From contig OY723324.1 of assembly GCA_963210315.1 (NCBI GenBank), positions 558,001-622,000 on the forward strand: a stretch of DNA of 64,000 nucleotides, read 5' to 3'. Shown piece by piece: positions 21,103 to 31,283 of this stretch. This DNA comes from Rhynchopus euleeides. Taxonomy: Eukaryota > Euglenozoa > Diplonemea > Diplonemida > Diplonemidae. The notes below the pieces were generated by a model. That model was not told the DNA's origin, ran no database searches, and worked only from the letters and a program-made list of their open reading frames with translations. Position 1 is the stretch's first letter. The number at the start of each line of letters is the position of its first letter. Made by a program: the position numbers and the translations under genes.

Positions 21103-22262
21103 GGGGGGGTCAAATGCCACCCTTTTACGTGGACAAACACGATTTTTCAAAAAACCGGCGCAGAGGCCCCGAAGCCCCCGTAAACCCTCCAAACCCCCCC
21201 AGATCGGTCCGGAAACCCATCGAACCCCACTTTTCCACCATTCCGGGCACCTCAGGTGCCCGAATTGGGGTACCTAAATTTTGTGCCACCGTTTGGTACC
21301 GGACAGTGCCACTGTGTGGGAGGTTGGAAAAGAAAATGCCCCAACACACCACATCTGAGGGTTGCAATGCATGTTGCAATGCATGTTGCTTGCCAACCAC
21401 GTCATCCGGTGGGTGTCAGGCGCTATGTAGGTGGCATTAGCCAGGTCTTCGATGAGTTCTGGCTTGTATATGTACCTCCCTGCCACCATGCACCGGGAGG
21501 CTGCCTGTAGGTACGGAACAAGTCCAGATGGTCGTGTGATTCCTGTGCAGCAGTGCTCCACAACCGGGATGTGTTGACAACGACTGTTGCAACACGAGCT
21601 GTACATTCCGGGAACACACGAAGTGCGCTGTCGTGGTACCCATTGTGCCAGAATTGGTAGTTGCTGCGGTCTACTTTGCCTGGCCCAAGAGCACTGGTAC
21701 TGAACGGTGCAATATGCGTGGCGAGGTGAATGCAACGGAAGGGCGCAAAGTCAATACAGCTCTCGGATGGCGGGTGGTGGTGCCACTAGTGTGTGACGTT
21801 CACTCGAGGATACAACGCATCACAATGAATCAGCAACCGTGGACCGAGTACAATACGCTCTCTGTGGCTGGTGTGGGGGACAAAGGCAGTGCCTGTGCCG
21901 CAGGCAGGGAGGTACATATACAAGCCAGAACACATCGAAGACCTGGCTCATGCCACCTACATAGCGCCTGACACCCACCGGATGACGTGGTTGGCAAGCA
22001 ACATGCATTGCAACCCTCAGATGTGGTGTGTTGGGGCATTTTCTTTTCCAACCTCCCACACAGTGGCACTGTCCGGTACCAAACGGTGGCACAAAATTTA
22101 GGTACCCCAATTCGGGCACCTGAGGTGCCCGGAATGGTGGAAAAGTGGGGTTCGATGGGTTTCCGGACCGATCTGGGGGGGTTTGGAGGGTTTACGGGGG
22201 CTTTGGGGCCTCTGCGCCGGTTTTTTGAAAAATCGTGTTTGTCACCCCCATTTGACCCCCCC
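21103..22262. mobile_element. Foldback element with about 370-bp inverted arms, TA duplication
   Basis: The left arm starts GGGGGGGTCAAATGCCACC after TA (21101-21102). The right arm ends CCCCATTTGACCCCCCC before TA (22263-22264). The arms are nearly identical in inverted orientation over about 370 bp (21103-21480 against 21905-22262), with shared landmarks GGCACCTCAGGTGCCCGAATT and ATGTACCTCCCTGCC. The left arm has an extra GCAATGCATGTT unit. The unique middle (about 21490-21900) has no recognisable gene. The CACGGTGG palindrome copy 2 has inserted precisely at its right-hand TA. Confidence 0.85.
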
Positions 22263-22311
22263 TACACGGTGGGATCTTGTAAATTTTACATGTATAACTA
22301 CAAGTATAATA

Positions 22312-22640
22312 CCGTATACGTAAATATTTTGGAACGTAAATATTATGGAACGTAAATATTTTGGAACGCTGGTGGGTTGGCGTTCCAGATTTTTTTCGTT
22401 CCATAATATTTACAGGGCTTTCTGCGACTCGGGGACTTGGACCAGGTGATCGGACGGCATGCAGAGTCCCTGACGGGACCTACTCGTGCACTTTTCGCGC
22501 GATTCCTGACGCAAGCCGTCCTCACCACCGAGTCCCCAACTGGCCCTGTAAATATTTTGGAACGTAAATATTATGGAACGGACCGGCCAAAAATGGGCCC
22601 GTTCCATAATATTTACGTTCCATAATATTTACGTATACGG
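22312..22640 (-). mobile_element. CCGTATACG MITE, copy B
   Basis: A 329-bp copy of the family described at 11506, in reverse orientation relative to copy A. TA flanks both ends (22310-22311 and 22641-22642). It is nested in the left arm of the CACGGTGG palindrome, after CTACAAGTATAA. Confidence 0.92.
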
Positions 22641-22904
22641 TACATGTATTATACATGTATAATACATGCATGTCAACTATTATACATGTATAATACATGT
22701 ATATGCCTGAAATATACATGTAAAATACATGTATATCAAGTAAAAATACATGTATAATACTTGCATGTCAACTATTATACATGTATTTTTACTTGATATA
22801 CATGTATTTTACATGTATATTTCATGCATTTACATGTATTATACATGTATAATACTTGTCATGCAAGTATTATACATGTAAAATACTTGCATGACAAGTA
22901 AAAT

Positions 22905-23322
22905 CCCCCCCCCTACCCCCCTCTTTCCTTTCGCCCCTCCCCCCCCCCCCCCTCCCGTTCCCCACCCCCGTGCCCCCTTCCCCTTTCTTCCGGTGAATGC
23001 GCCAGCGGAGTCGGTCCACGCCCTCGCTGTCAGTCGCTTTCGCCTCTCCCCCCCTGCCCCCCCCCCCTTTACCTCGCCCCCTTTTCCCCTCACCAGCGGG
23101 CTGCCCCTTGTGAATGGTAGATTTGCCTACAGCCCCTTGTTCATGCCGCCAGCACGGAGCCCCACGCAGCTCAACCCCGGCCAGTGCGCGGTTTGTTTGC
23201 CCTAGAGCTTTGTTGTTTGTGTAGTTCATGTTACAGTGCTAAGAGCCCGTAGAAGCAAAAGTAGAACCTGCTGCGCTAGCCCCACCAAGCAGCCACAGTA
23301 CGACAGGAAAAAAAAAAAAAAA
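22905..23322 (+). mobile_element. SINE-like poly(A) retroposon, copy 1
   Basis: A 418-bp insertion that starts in a C-rich tract and ends in a run of A after CAGTACGACAGG. It is flanked by an 11-bp direct repeat ACAAGTAAAAT (22894-22904 and 23323-23333). The uninterrupted palindrome copy 1 at 11046-11056 preserves the empty site ACAAGTAAAATACC, proving the insertion. The poly(A) tail and the 11-bp duplication indicate target-primed retroposition by a LINE. Relative to the copy at 26081 it is 5' truncated and lacks the 3' CGCGCGCAGGCACCGGGCC segment. The source RNA is not recognised. Confidence 0.85.
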
Positions 23323-23718
23323 ACAAGTAAAATACCTGCATGCAAGTAAAATACATGTATTTTACTTGCATGCAAGTATTTTACTTGTCATGCAAGTATT
23401 ATACATGTATTTTACTTGTCATGCAAGTATTTTACATGTATAATACTTGCATGACAAGTATTATACATGTAAAATACATGTAAATGCATGAAATATACAT
23501 GTAAAATACATGTATATCAAGTAAAAATGCATGTATAATAGTTGACATGCAAGTATTATACATGTATTTTTACTTGATATACATGTATTTTACATGTATA
23601 TTTCAGGCATGTACATGTATTATACATGTATAGTAGTTGACATGCAAGTATTATACATGTATAATACATGTATATACTTGTAGTTATACATGTAAAATTT
23701 ACAAGATCCCACCGTGTA

Positions 23719-25160
23719 GGCATGGGCCCCCAAACATATTTTTCATAAACATATATTTTTGCCAAAAATATGTTTCATTTTCGCCAGGCCTGGGCGGGGA
23801 ACGAGCCCTTTTTCCAGGTTTTTTGGGTCGGGGAACCAGGTTTTTTCTAAGAATTTTTACAAGGGAATTTTTGCTCGCCCCCCCACAGTTTCCAGGCGCG
23901 TGCCCGTCAGGCGGGACTTTTTCTCTGATTTCTCTCCGCGTCATCATTGACAGCTCTCGAGTGATGCCCAGAGATGCTTGCGGCAGAGAGTGCCCCTCAT
24001 GCGCGTTACAGCTGAAAATGAATGAGGATCATCTGGCACTCGTTCTCATCGGGGGTTGTGCTCCGCAGGGACTCAATACACCTTGGCACTCTCGCAGGGC
24101 TGGACATGCCAGCAGCTGGAGGACAGTTACAAAGCTGCCCCCGACGCCACCCACCTGCTGGCCCCTTCAGGTCTGAAAGCCCAAAAGCTCCCGGGGATTT
24201 TGCAGTGGTGCGCACCATATTCAGCGCAGGGTGATCTCTCCGATTTTCCAAAACTGCTGGTTTACGGGTTTGGGGAACGGTCGTCGGCAGACCGTTGAAA
24301 TGCCCGTGTTAGCAAGGCACACTCACGTTTCAGGTAGCGTGTCGCGTGTCACGCATGTCGCGAACGCGGCAAGTGTACCTCCCAGGTGGGGAAGCCCGAC
24401 CTCCTGTCCGATGTCAGTCAGGCTTCGAAGAAGCGCTTCATGGATGCGGCGCTGACCCGGGGAAGTGAGATAGATGGACGGGCACACGCTACATGGGGGG
24501 TCTGGGGGGCGTGAGCCCCCCAGCCGCCGGAGGCCACGGTAGCGAACATCTGTTCGTGTGGGCGTACAGATTCTGTGCGAGTTGGCTGCGTCCTCAGAGG
24601 CGACTGGAGTGGTTGGACCCCGACTTGATGGGATTCGAAGGACTTGAGTACGAGACGTACGCCACAGGGGGGTCTGGGGGGCGGAGCCCCCCAGCCGCCG
24701 GAGGCCACGGTAGTGAACGTCTGGCTCTCCAGTTGGCCAGCAAGGCGAACGGTACGTGGGACAGACTTCCCTTCCATCCTTGTGCGCGCCCTGTCGACTG
24801 GGGAAAACTTAGAAAAAGTTTTTTCCTCTGCGAAACAACCTTAGAAAAAAATTCCCCTAACAAAATTCTTAGAAAAAAACTTTTTTTCCCCTTACAAAAA
24901 TTCTTAGAAAAAAAGTTCAGAATCCTGAAAGTGGGGAACAAGCCCCCCAGTTAGGAACAGCCCTGATTTTCGCATAAAAAAAGGTCGCAGCGTCAGGGCG
25001 TTCTGGGCTGGCTGGTGGTGGTTGGGACAAGACCGACGAGATTAGAAGCGGCACTGGTAGACGGGTTTTGAGGCCCCCCGCCCCCAGGTTCCCCCTGCCC
25101 ACCTGGACGGACCCAAGTGCCTCACACCGGATCTCTCCCCACCCGGTGGTCCACCTGACG
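23719..25160. other. Repeat-rich non-coding region
   Basis: No gene is recognised. It contains two reversed stem-loop repeat copies (24494-24556 and 24666-24723). It also has short AGAATTTTTACAAGGGAA-like words at 23855-23875 that reappear inverted, and as a small array, at 24815-24915. These may be the arms of a degraded foldback element. The remaining open frames overlap in several phases and carry no motif. Confidence 0.45.
24494..24723 (-). repeat. Two tandem copies of the GC-rich stem-loop repeat
   Basis: Copies at 24494-24556 and 24666-24723, both reversed, start 172 bp apart. The spacer includes TACAGATTCTGTGCGAGT, which also occurs on the opposite strand between the pair at 53974-54208. 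The true repeat unit is therefore about 171 bp rather than just the hairpin. Confidence 0.75.
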
Positions 25161-25690
25161 GATACGCGGTAAAAAAATATTTTTATATTTTTCGAAAATA
25201 TTTCCAAAATATTTTTATATTTTGGAAATATTTTGAAAATATTTCGAAAATATTTTTATATTTCGGAAATATTTTGAAAATATTCCAAACATAAAAAATA
25301 TGTTGAAAATATTCCAAACATAAAAAAATATTTTGGAGGATTCTTCATATTCCTGGATTTCCCGAATTTCCTGGATTTCCCCCGGCCCCTTAGGCGATTT
25401 CAGGGCGGACAGGGCGGACATGCCCGGACCCGGAAATCCGGAAGTCCGGATGTCCGGGTCCAATTTTGACCCCCCCCCCCCCCCCCCCCCGGACATTTCC
25501 CGAATTTCCCGCCCGGACATGTCCGCCCGGACATCCGGACATCCAGAAATGTCCGCCCCGGACAGGGCGGACATGTCCGGGCGGACATTTTCTGGTGTCC
25601 GGATGTCCGGGCGGACATGTCCGGACCCGGAAATTCGGGAAATCCAATTTTGACCCCCCCCCGGACATGTCCGGCCAGGACCGGCCAGGA
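25160..25690. repeat. AT-rich array followed by CCGGACAT palindrome cluster
   Basis: 25165-25335 is an array of AATATTTTTATATTTT, GAAAATATT and similar words. 25390-25690 is a cluster of GTCCGGGCGGACATGTCCGG-like palindromes in both orientations around a 22-C run. ACCCGGAAATCCGG and the phrase TCCAATTTTGACCCCCC occur in direct copies on both sides (25431-25482 and 25623-25662). Open frames here encode only Pro/Arg/Gly/Ser low-complexity peptides. Confidence 0.7.
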
Positions 25691-25764
25691 CCTCAATAGT
25701 TTGATTTTTGGTCCAGAAAATAGTTTGAAAATTTTTGAAATCTGGGTGCCCAAAAAAAATTTCC

Positions 25765-25935
25765 TAAGACCGGCGATTTGTAGGGGGACCCTTTCGAATT
25801 TTTTTTTGGAGAAGGGTAAATTGAACGTTTTTGGCCAAATGAAGCCACTGCGACCATTCCCGGGCCTCGGAAATCAGATTTTTGCCCCTCAAATGCGGTG
25901 CCGGTCCGGACAAAAAACCGAAAAAATCGTGAAAA
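25765..25935 (+). repeat. GGCGATTTGTAGGGGGACC module, copy 1
   Basis: A roughly 170-190 bp module with the ordered landmarks CCGGCGATTTGTAGGGGGA, TTCGAATTTTTTT, AAATTGAACGTTTTTGGCC, GCCACTGCGACCATTCCC, GGCCTCGGAAATCAGATTTT and CGGTCCGGAC. It recurs at 26002-26790 (split by a SINE-like insertion) and at 27462-27640. A partial 5' piece is at 27321-27355. It is non-coding. Confidence 0.75.
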
Positions 25936-26001
25936 ATGGCCCATTTTCCCCAGCCAAAAATGGGCCAAAAATGCCCCCGGGCACCCCCAGAGACATGTCC
26001 T

Positions 26002-26790
26002 AATCCGGGGTGCCAGTAGGGGGGACCTTTCGAATTTTTTTTCGAGGAGAGGTCAATTGAACGTTTTTGGACATCTGAGGAAACGTGGTCTGTTGTCGTC
26101 TGAGGGCGCGGGCAGGCAAGCGGGCGCGGGCGAGCCGGCCAGGGGCGCGGGGGTCTTCGCAGCGGAGTTCCCAGGGGTCCCAGAGCCAGGGGAGTAGGGC
26201 CGCCAGGGGAGCGAGATAGCCGTAGGTCGGCTCCCCCCCCCCCCCCCTACCCCCCTCTTTCCTTTCGCCCCTCCCCCCCCCCCTCCCGTTCCCCACCCCC
26301 GTGCCCCCTTCCCCTTTCTTCCGGTGAATGCGCCAGCGGAGTCGGTCCACGCCCTCGCTGTCAGTCGCTTTCGCCTCTCCCCCCCTGCCCCCCCCCCCTT
26401 TACCTCGCCCCCTTTTCCCCTCACCAGCGGGCTGCCCCTTGTGAATGGTAGACTTACCTACAGCCCCTTGTTCATGCCGCCAGCACGGAGCCCCACGCAG
26501 CTCAACCCCGGCCAGTGCGCGGTTTGTTTGCCCTAGAGCTTTGTTGTTCGTGTAGTTCATGTTACAGTGCTAAGAGCCCGTAGAAGCAAAAGTAGAACCT
26601 GCTGCGCTAGCCCCACCAAGCAGCCACAGTACGACAGGACGCGCGCAGGCACCGGGCCCCCTCTCCAAAAAAAAAAAAAAAAAAGACATCTGAGGCCACT
26701 GCGACCATTCCCAGGCCTCGGAAATGAGATTTTTGGCCCTCAAATGGGGTACCGGTCCCCACGAAAATTCCGAAAAATTCATGAAAATCG
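26002..26790 (+). repeat. Same module, copy 2, split by a retroposon
   Basis: The left half ends at GTTTTTGGACATCTGAGG (26080). The right half resumes at GACATCTGAGGCCACTGCGACC (26685). Between them lies the SINE-like insertion. Copies 1 and 3 are uninterrupted at this point and so serve as the empty site. Confidence 0.8.
26081..26684 (+). mobile_element. SINE-like poly(A) retroposon, copy 2 (longest)
   Basis: A 604-bp insertion flanked by the 11-bp direct repeat GACATCTGAGG (26070-26080 and 26685-26695), ending in an 18-A tail after GGGCCCCCTCTCC. Positions 26230-26637 match copy 1 at 22905-23306 closely. The 5' 150 bp and the 3' CGCGCGCAGGCACCGGGCC are absent from copy 1. The long C-rich interior resembles a pyrimidine tract. 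No tRNA-like A and B boxes or 5S-like sequence were recognised, so the parent RNA is unknown. Confidence 0.85.
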
Positions 26791-27461
26791 AAAGGTCCCA
26801 CGCACCAAATTCTGCCCAAAAATCGTCAAAAATGGACATGTCATATGCAGCAATGGGGCACCAATCACTCCCCAAATTTTGCTCAATGATTCCACGGCTA
26901 GCCAGATTTTCTGATCAATTAGTTTGTTTGAGCATGTTCCTGGCCCTTGTTTGGAAAGTAGATGGCCCCTGGCTGGAGAGGACGGTTGTGCTCGACCGGA
27001 CGGAGAGAGAACCTTCTCCATATCCACCTCCACTCCACAATGCCAGAAGTGGCAGGAAGGCCGGGTGTTACAGGCCTCAACCAGGGTTCCAAGGCTCTCC
27101 ACTTCCTGGCTGCGTCAGGGATCACCGGGTACAGCGAGCAGGATTCCCTGTCCTGACACCCCAGCATGTACCACCGGAAGAACCCGAAACAGCAGCCCCC
27201 CCTCATGGGGGTTGCAAGAGGCACGGAAATCGTTCAAATCGGACCAAGTCCGAAAATTCGGCACTTTCTTGGGTACAAATTGCGGTCCGAAATTTTCCGA
27301 TTTTTTGAAAAAAGGCGAATTCTGTAAGGGGGACCTTTTCGAATTTTTTTTTCGGGCACTTTTTCCACAAGGAAATGTCCGCCCTGTCCGCTACTGTCCA
27401 CTACCGATTTCAAGGATCCTCCTTTCAAAAATATAAAAATATGTTGGAAAAAACCTTCCTA
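26791..27461. other. Non-coding interval between repeat modules
   Basis: No gene is recognised. Open frames on both strands are mutually overlapping and lack motifs. A partial module (TAAGGGGGACC, then TTCGAATTTTTTTTTC) is at 27327-27353. Confidence 0.4.
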
Positions 27462-27640
27462 ATCCGGCGATTTATAGGGGGACCCTTTTCGAATTTTTTT
27501 TGGGGAAGGGGAAGGGGTAAATTGAACGTTTTTGGCCATTTGAAGCCACTGCGAGCATTCCCGGGCCTCGGAAATCAGATTTTTGCCCCTGAAATGCGGT
27601 ACCGGTCCGGACGAAAATCCGAAAAATTCGCGCCAAAAAA
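27462..27640 (+). repeat. GGCGATTTATAGGGGGACC module, copy 3
   Basis: The third copy of the module described at 25765, uninterrupted across the point where copy 2 was hit by the retroposon. Directly after it, 27775-27950 holds an AAAATCGATTTTTCGGCTTGG-type segment. A diverged inverted copy of that segment lies at 46690-46880. Confidence 0.75.
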
Positions 27641-27965
27641 TGACCCCCGAAGCTGCGGTCTGGGTCCAAAGGATTTGTGCCAAGGGCCGTTATGGACACC
27701 CCGTAAACCCTTCTGGGACCAAAAAGTGCACGAAAGGGGTTAAAACGGCCTAATTCGTTGATTTGTTGCATTTCCCAGCCAAAAATCGATTTTTCGGCTT
27801 GGCGAGTAGTTGGCGAAAATCGCGAAAAATCCCAAAAATATCGATTTTTCACATGGAAAATGGGACCAAAAACCGGGTTCTGGCCATTTCTGGGTGGTTT
27901 TTCGGGGTTTCCAGACAATGTTCGCCATTTTTCTGCCCGAAACCCCAGCCTGCTTGCATACACGT

Positions 27966-28123
27966 TAAGTCGAATAAATTAGACATAAGCAGAAGAGCAA
28001 CATCATCATGTTCGTGAGAATGTCACCCCCCAAGCGGAGGCCGAGGGTGACATTCTCTCGGGGTACCCTCGGTAAGTCTAATAAACTAGACATAACCAGA
28101 AGACCAACATCATCATGTTCGTG
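27966..28123. repeat. 51-bp direct repeat flanking a hairpin
   Basis: TAAGTCGAATAAATTAGACA (27966 on) recurs as TAAGTCTAATAAACTAGACA (28073 on). Both continue through CATCATCATGTTCGTG, with 4 differences over 51 bp by eye. Between them GAGAATGTCACCC and GGGTGACATTCTC form an inverted pair. The layout resembles a small element with terminal direct repeats, or a duplication generated around a hairpin. Confidence 0.65.
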
Positions 28124-29721
28124 CTAGCACTTTGTGCGCCAAAAAACAGGTTACGCTCTTCATTTGGCTGCGTTCAACGAAAAAAAGACACTTCTTTCTG
28201 GAGTTTAGCTAGCACGATTCAGTTGGTCAAATCATGTGTCTGGTTTCTTCTGCCCCCCACCCCCGTGCAAGGTCATGTGCCCCATCCCATCGCTTGTTGT
28301 CTTGATTGCAGGGCTCCGCACTTTTTTGCTGTGCATGCTTGCGCTTCTCGCCTCCACACACCACCCTGGGGGGAGGGACAGAGGGCGGAGGGGGCTACAC
28401 ACTTACACAACCGATTCGGTCAAACAATGCCACGTCATCCCCATTGGGGTCCTGGACCGCGGCGTCTCTCCCAGCGAATTGGTGTCGTCATCAGGCAGGC
28501 TAAGTAGTTGTCTACACAGGACATTGGTTTTAAGGGGGTCTGAGTTCTGCGGAACTGGCTTCAAGGGACGCCCCCTCGTAATGACTGGGTGGATGGAGCC
28601 AAGTAATACCAGGTGGTCGGACACCGGAACTCTCGGCATTTATTAGTCGCGGGAACTGTGTCCGTGTGGTCGGGTGTGACCCCTTCCGATTCCACTGATT
28701 CCACTCTTGAACATGTAGTGTTGAAAGATACTTGGGGGGCCTTCGCTACCAAGTGTGACTGAGTGAGAAAAAGTGAGCCACGGCGCACTTCCCCTCACTG
28801 GCTGACGAGCAGTGACGAGTAGTGACTGGTAGCGAGGGCCCCCTTGGTGTTCTGATGTTTTACAGGGTACTTGACAAAGGAAAGAGGGTGGTCAGTCTTG
28901 TGATCCACCCTGAATCCTTCCTGTGAGCAGCAGATCCACAACACCTCGACTTCTTTCAGCGGCTGTATTGATATTGCCTGACACAGCAAACATGATTCAA
29001 TTGGAGGAACAAGCCTCGTACACCAGCGGCCCAAAAGGTGGATTTCATGTATGGTTTTAGGATTTCCCTTACTACTGATGGTGTAGAGACTACAAAGCCT
29101 GACCTGATGACGCCGCCATGAACCTGGGAGACACGCCGCGTGAGAAGGGACCTCGGTGCGGGGTGGCGTGAAGATCCTGCCTGAGTGCCCTCGTCGGGAC
29201 CCGCGGTAAACCGTGGCGTTCCCCCCGAGGCAAGTCCAGGACGAAGGTTGCAGATAACCGCTGCACCTCTTCGTCCGAAAGGAGCTCACAGGATAGGGGA
29301 ACTGCCCACACCCCACTCACGACAGTGTATCCGAAAGGTGCACTGCGCGTGTGGTGGCGGTGTCGGGTCCAGACCCACCTCGTTCCCCCATGCCCGTCAG
29401 TTGTTGCCCCTCCAGGGGTGGCTGCTGTCTGGCATGGGGGGCGCCCTCCCTGCCTTGCAAGGAAAAATGTAGAACGGCATGCTGCCCGTTTCTTCATTTT
29501 TTCACCTTGCCTGGCAGGGGGGGGCCCACCCTCACGGGGGGAAAAAGAGGAACGGCATGCTGCCCGTTCACTCTTTTTTCCTCCCGTCGTGGGTGGGCCC
29601 ACTTCCGGCCATAAAATTGGCCGGAAATTTTTTTCAGCAAAAAATCCATTTTTTGCTGAGTAAAGTGAAGTTTCTCATTTTGGAAATGCATGCGTGCGTG
29701 CCTGATCGCATCTAGATAATA
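28124..29721. other. Non-coding region with a possible retroelement remnant
   Basis: No intact gene. On the minus strand, 28801-28905 can be read as FRVDHKTDHPLSFVKYP, which weakly recalls the TDHxPL motif of Ty3/gypsy RNase H. The match is short and the surrounding frame is not supportive. 29470-29600 has two imperfect copies of AACGGCATGCTGCCCGTT, each next to a GGGGCCCACC or GGGCCCAC word. Confidence 0.35.
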
Positions 29722-30050
29722 CCGTATACGTAAATATTTTGGAACGTAAATATTATGGAACGTAAATATTTTGGAACGCTGGTGGGTTGGCGTTCCAGAT
29801 TTTTTTCGTTCCATAATATTTACAGGGCTTTCTGCGACTCGGGGACTTGGACCAGGTGATCGGACGGCATACAGAGTCCCTGACGGGACCTACTCGTGCA
29901 CTTTTCGCGCGATTCCTGACGCAAGCCGTCCTCACCACCGAGTCCCCAACTGGCCCTGTAAATATTATGGAACGTAAATATTATGGAACGGACCGGCCAA
30001 AAATGGGCCCGTTCCATAATATTTACGTTCCATAATATTTACGTATACGG
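29722..30050 (-). mobile_element. CCGTATACG MITE, copy C
   Basis: A 329-bp copy in the same orientation as copy B, flanked by TA (29720-29721 and 30051-30052). The interior is nearly identical to copy B: for example GGCATACAGAGTCCCTGACG here against GGCATGCAGAGTCCCTGACG there. Confidence 0.92.
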
Positions 30051-30052
30051 TA

Positions 30053-31065
30053 TTTTGCTCGCCCCACCAACCAGAAATCGAACCGTGAGTGTGCGAATGC
30101 CCCGGCAGTCTGTCCAGGTTTCAAAGTGCGGACATGGAGGGATGCAACGCCAAAACCCGCGAGTGCATTGCCTGGCATTACGGGATTTGCCCTCCATCAA
30201 ACATCAGCCGATGATTTGTTACCGGGGGGGAGGGTGTGTTGTTTGCATAAGCAAAAAAGATATGTACACGATTCCAATAACGGTTCAAAAGAGACTTGGC
30301 AGTAGCAGCAATAACCTCTGCTTTGCCCCCCCACGCCCCCCTCTTGAACAACACATCACAGGCCGAGTTTATCACTGGATCTCGGGCACAACCTGCATAA
30401 CAAGTGAAGGGAGATCAACCTTGTGACCCCTTCTACTTCTACTTCCCCACCCCCTTTTGAAACGTTCTGGGATAGCTGCAAAGGAGCCAAGGGGAAAATG
30501 GCGCCCCCCTGTGCACTTGCTCAAATGGCCAGAGGTATTCTCTCAGCGCCCCTCCATGTCCCCCCATCCCCCCATCACCACTGCTGGTCCCTATTGCCCG
30601 AACAGTGCAGGTCGTGCACATCTGCAGTATCACGGCCCTTTTGTTCGCATTTCCCTAGCCTTTGCCATACGACCCTCCCCACCCCCCGCCCCCCCGTACA
30701 CTAAGAGGTTCTGTTGTGTGCCGAGCGGGTGGCAGCAACCAAAACCCCTGTCCATACCCCACCTCCCCCCCACCCTGTCCGAGGGGGCGTTCCATTCTGT
30801 GCCAGCGATGGACATCGCCAAGTGTTCTGGTTACGCCGCGAGAGCACGCCATTACCCCCCCCCCCCCCCCCCGCAGCCCAAGCGAAGTGAAGGGAGATTA
30901 TCTCTGTGATTTTTTTTCTTTCTTCTGCTTCACTACGGTAGTCTGCCCCCCCCCCCCCCCTTCCCCCCTTCCCCACACACACACCGACGTGACATACATC
31001 ACTCCCCCTCTCGGTTGGCAGTTTCTCGTCACCCAGCTCTCTACTGGCTGATCACCCAACCCCTT
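30053..31065. other. Intergenic region upstream of the adenylate cyclase
   Basis: About 1 kb with several C runs (30855-30872, 30946-30960) and a short CT-rich stretch. No gene is recognised. It is presumably promoter or spacer for the cyclase gene. Confidence 0.45.
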
Positions 31066-31096
31066 CATCTCTCTCTCTCTCTCTCTCCCCTACCAG
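31066..31096 (+). promoter_or_regulatory. Candidate trans-splice acceptor before the cyclase gene
   Basis: An uninterrupted CTCTCT pyrimidine tract of over 20 bases ends TACCAG at 31096, about 190 bp before the cyclase ATG. A long pyrimidine tract followed closely by the first AG is the standard acceptor context for spliced-leader addition in Euglenozoa. An ordinary 5' untranslated intron cannot be excluded. The 5' leader would contain upstream ATGs (31182 and 31248), so a later acceptor such as CCCAACAG at 31245 is an alternative. Confidence 0.45.
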
Positions 31097-31283
31097 TGTT
31101 CCAGTGCAACGCTGTTCCAGTGTGCCAGCAGACGTCCCCCCGCCCCCTCGGAGCCTCCTGCTGTATATTGGTTGAAGTGGAGATGCCACCATCTGTGCCT
31201 TGTTTTGTTTGGCTCGCTGCGTGTTGCATCACACCACACCCAACAGGCATGTCGTGTGACTCTCACTGCGTGGGGTTGGAGCC

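Larger units (their letters stand above)
22265..23716. mobile_element. AT-rich palindromic element, CACGGTGG family, copy 2, with nested insertions
   Basis: Same ends and interior as the element at 10748 (begins CACGGTGGGATCTTGTAAAT), flanked by TA at 22263-22264 and 23717-23718. It is 1,452 bp long because a CCGTATACG MITE (22312-22640) and a poly(A) SINE-like sequence (22905-23322) have inserted into it. Removing both and one copy of each duplication leaves a palindrome essentially the same as copy 1. It is non-coding. Confidence 0.9.

Noticed and set aside
28795-29316. Ty3/gypsy RNase H or reverse transcriptase remnant
   Set aside because: Only a TDHxPL-like phrase on the minus strand; too short and surrounded by non-matching sequence to call.
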